From CAZJCK01 sp964544635 (GTDB lineage: Bacteria; Zixibacteria; MSB-5A5; GN15; FEB-12): 6,002 bases of DNA. The notes under the pieces are model-generated. The model did no database searches, had not been told where the DNA came from, and saw only the letters and a list, made by a program, of their open reading frames with translations. Positions 5,678 to 6,002 of this stretch are shown here, piece after piece. How positions within the stretch are numbered: position 1 is the stretch's first letter; each line of letters starts with the position of its first letter. A program made the position numbers and the translations under genes. The stretch is taken from assembly GCA_964544635.1 (NCBI GenBank), contig CAZJCK010000122.1, positions 1 to 6,002 of the forward strand. Direction: 5' to 3'.

Positions 5678-6002
5678 ATGAAGCGGATTGGGTTATCCAC
5701 TAGAATCCCTGCGACTGCGATAACGTTACTACTTGCCGTCCTGTTACTCTCGACGCCGACCTCTTCGGCCGAAACAGCCGTCACACCCATCCTGGTTGTC
5801 GACACGGTAACGATCTGTCTTGGGGACACCGTCAACGATACCATCAGCGTACCGATCAGCCAACCACTCAACGATACTGCCGACATTACCCAGATTGAGG
5901 GCCCCGGCAGCTTCGAACGTCAGCCCGGCGACTCTCTTTTCGGTTACTACAGCCTCATTCCCGACACGGCCGGCACCTACGAAGCTGTTTTCAAGGTTAT
6001 CG
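5678..6002 (+). CDS. Secreted protein N-terminus with Ig-like beta-rich segment (3' truncated)
   Basis: The first 108 codons of a gene that runs off the window. Residues 1-31 form a clear Sec signal peptide: a basic start (MKRIGLSTR), a hydrophobic core (ITLLLAVLLL, 15-24), and a likely signal peptidase I site after SSA (29-31). There is no lipobox cysteine near the cleavage site. The mature part is rich in Asp, Thr, Val and Ile in alternating strands. It ends in IPDTAGTYEAVFKV (about 94-107), which resembles the last strands of Ig-like or cadherin-like repeats in large bacterial surface proteins, where D-x-x-G-x-Y turns are common. Such proteins often carry many repeats and a C-terminal sorting signal or dockerin, but neither can be seen here. 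The function is unknown; extracellular or cell-surface adhesion is an inference. It is transcribed divergently from acs. Confidence 0.85.
   Translation, partial: MKRIGLSTRIPATAITLLLAVLLLSTPTSSAETAVTPILVVDTVTICLGDTVNDTISVPISQPLNDTADITQIEGPGSFERQPGDSLFGYYSLIPDTAGTYEAVFKVI

Noticed and set aside
5569..5886. A 105-codon open frame on the minus strand
   Set aside because: It is antisense to the secreted-protein gene, which has a ribosome binding site and signal peptide.

Overview
The window looks like bacterial chromosome with ordinary, moderately GC-rich coding sequence. It holds one minus-strand gene cluster and the ends of two plus-strand genes that run off the edges. The flanking secreted protein has a Sec signal peptide followed by an Ig-like, beta-rich segment of the '...PDTAGTYEAVFKV...' type. 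Together with the cluster of acetyl-CoA synthetase, ATP-grasp ligase and acyl-CoA dehydrogenase, this would fit a Gram-negative heterotroph of the FCB/Zixibacteria-like kind. That placement is an inference from protein style only and is weak.

Layout: 1-135 may be the 3' end of a plus-strand gene. 136-292 is a tail-to-tail gap that carries a GC-rich hairpin (180-225). 293-1447 (minus) is an acyl-CoA dehydrogenase. 1448-1523 is a short purine-rich gap. 1524-2441 (minus) is a RimK/glutathione-synthetase-like ATP-grasp ligase. 2434-3108 (minus) is an unrecognised, acidic, mostly helical protein whose stop overlaps the ligase start. 3156-5150 (minus) is acetyl-CoA synthetase. 5151-5677 is a 527-base divergent regulatory region with one good sigma70-like promoter in each direction, a 12-base palindrome on the acs -35 box, and other short repeats. 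5678-6002 (plus) is the N-terminus of a secreted protein, cut by the window end.

All four minus-strand genes could be one transcript starting near 5181: acs, then the unknown gene (47-base gap), then the ATP-grasp gene (8-base overlap), then acyl-CoA dehydrogenase (76-base gap). Acs makes acetyl-CoA from acetate, and the dehydrogenase oxidises an acyl-CoA thioester, so the outer genes belong to acyl-CoA metabolism. The two middle genes look translationally coupled and probably act together; their substrate cannot be read from the sequence. No RNA genes, CRISPR arrays, transposases or phage genes were found. The least explained element is the unknown-protein/ATP-grasp pair, although nothing seen here proves a new system.
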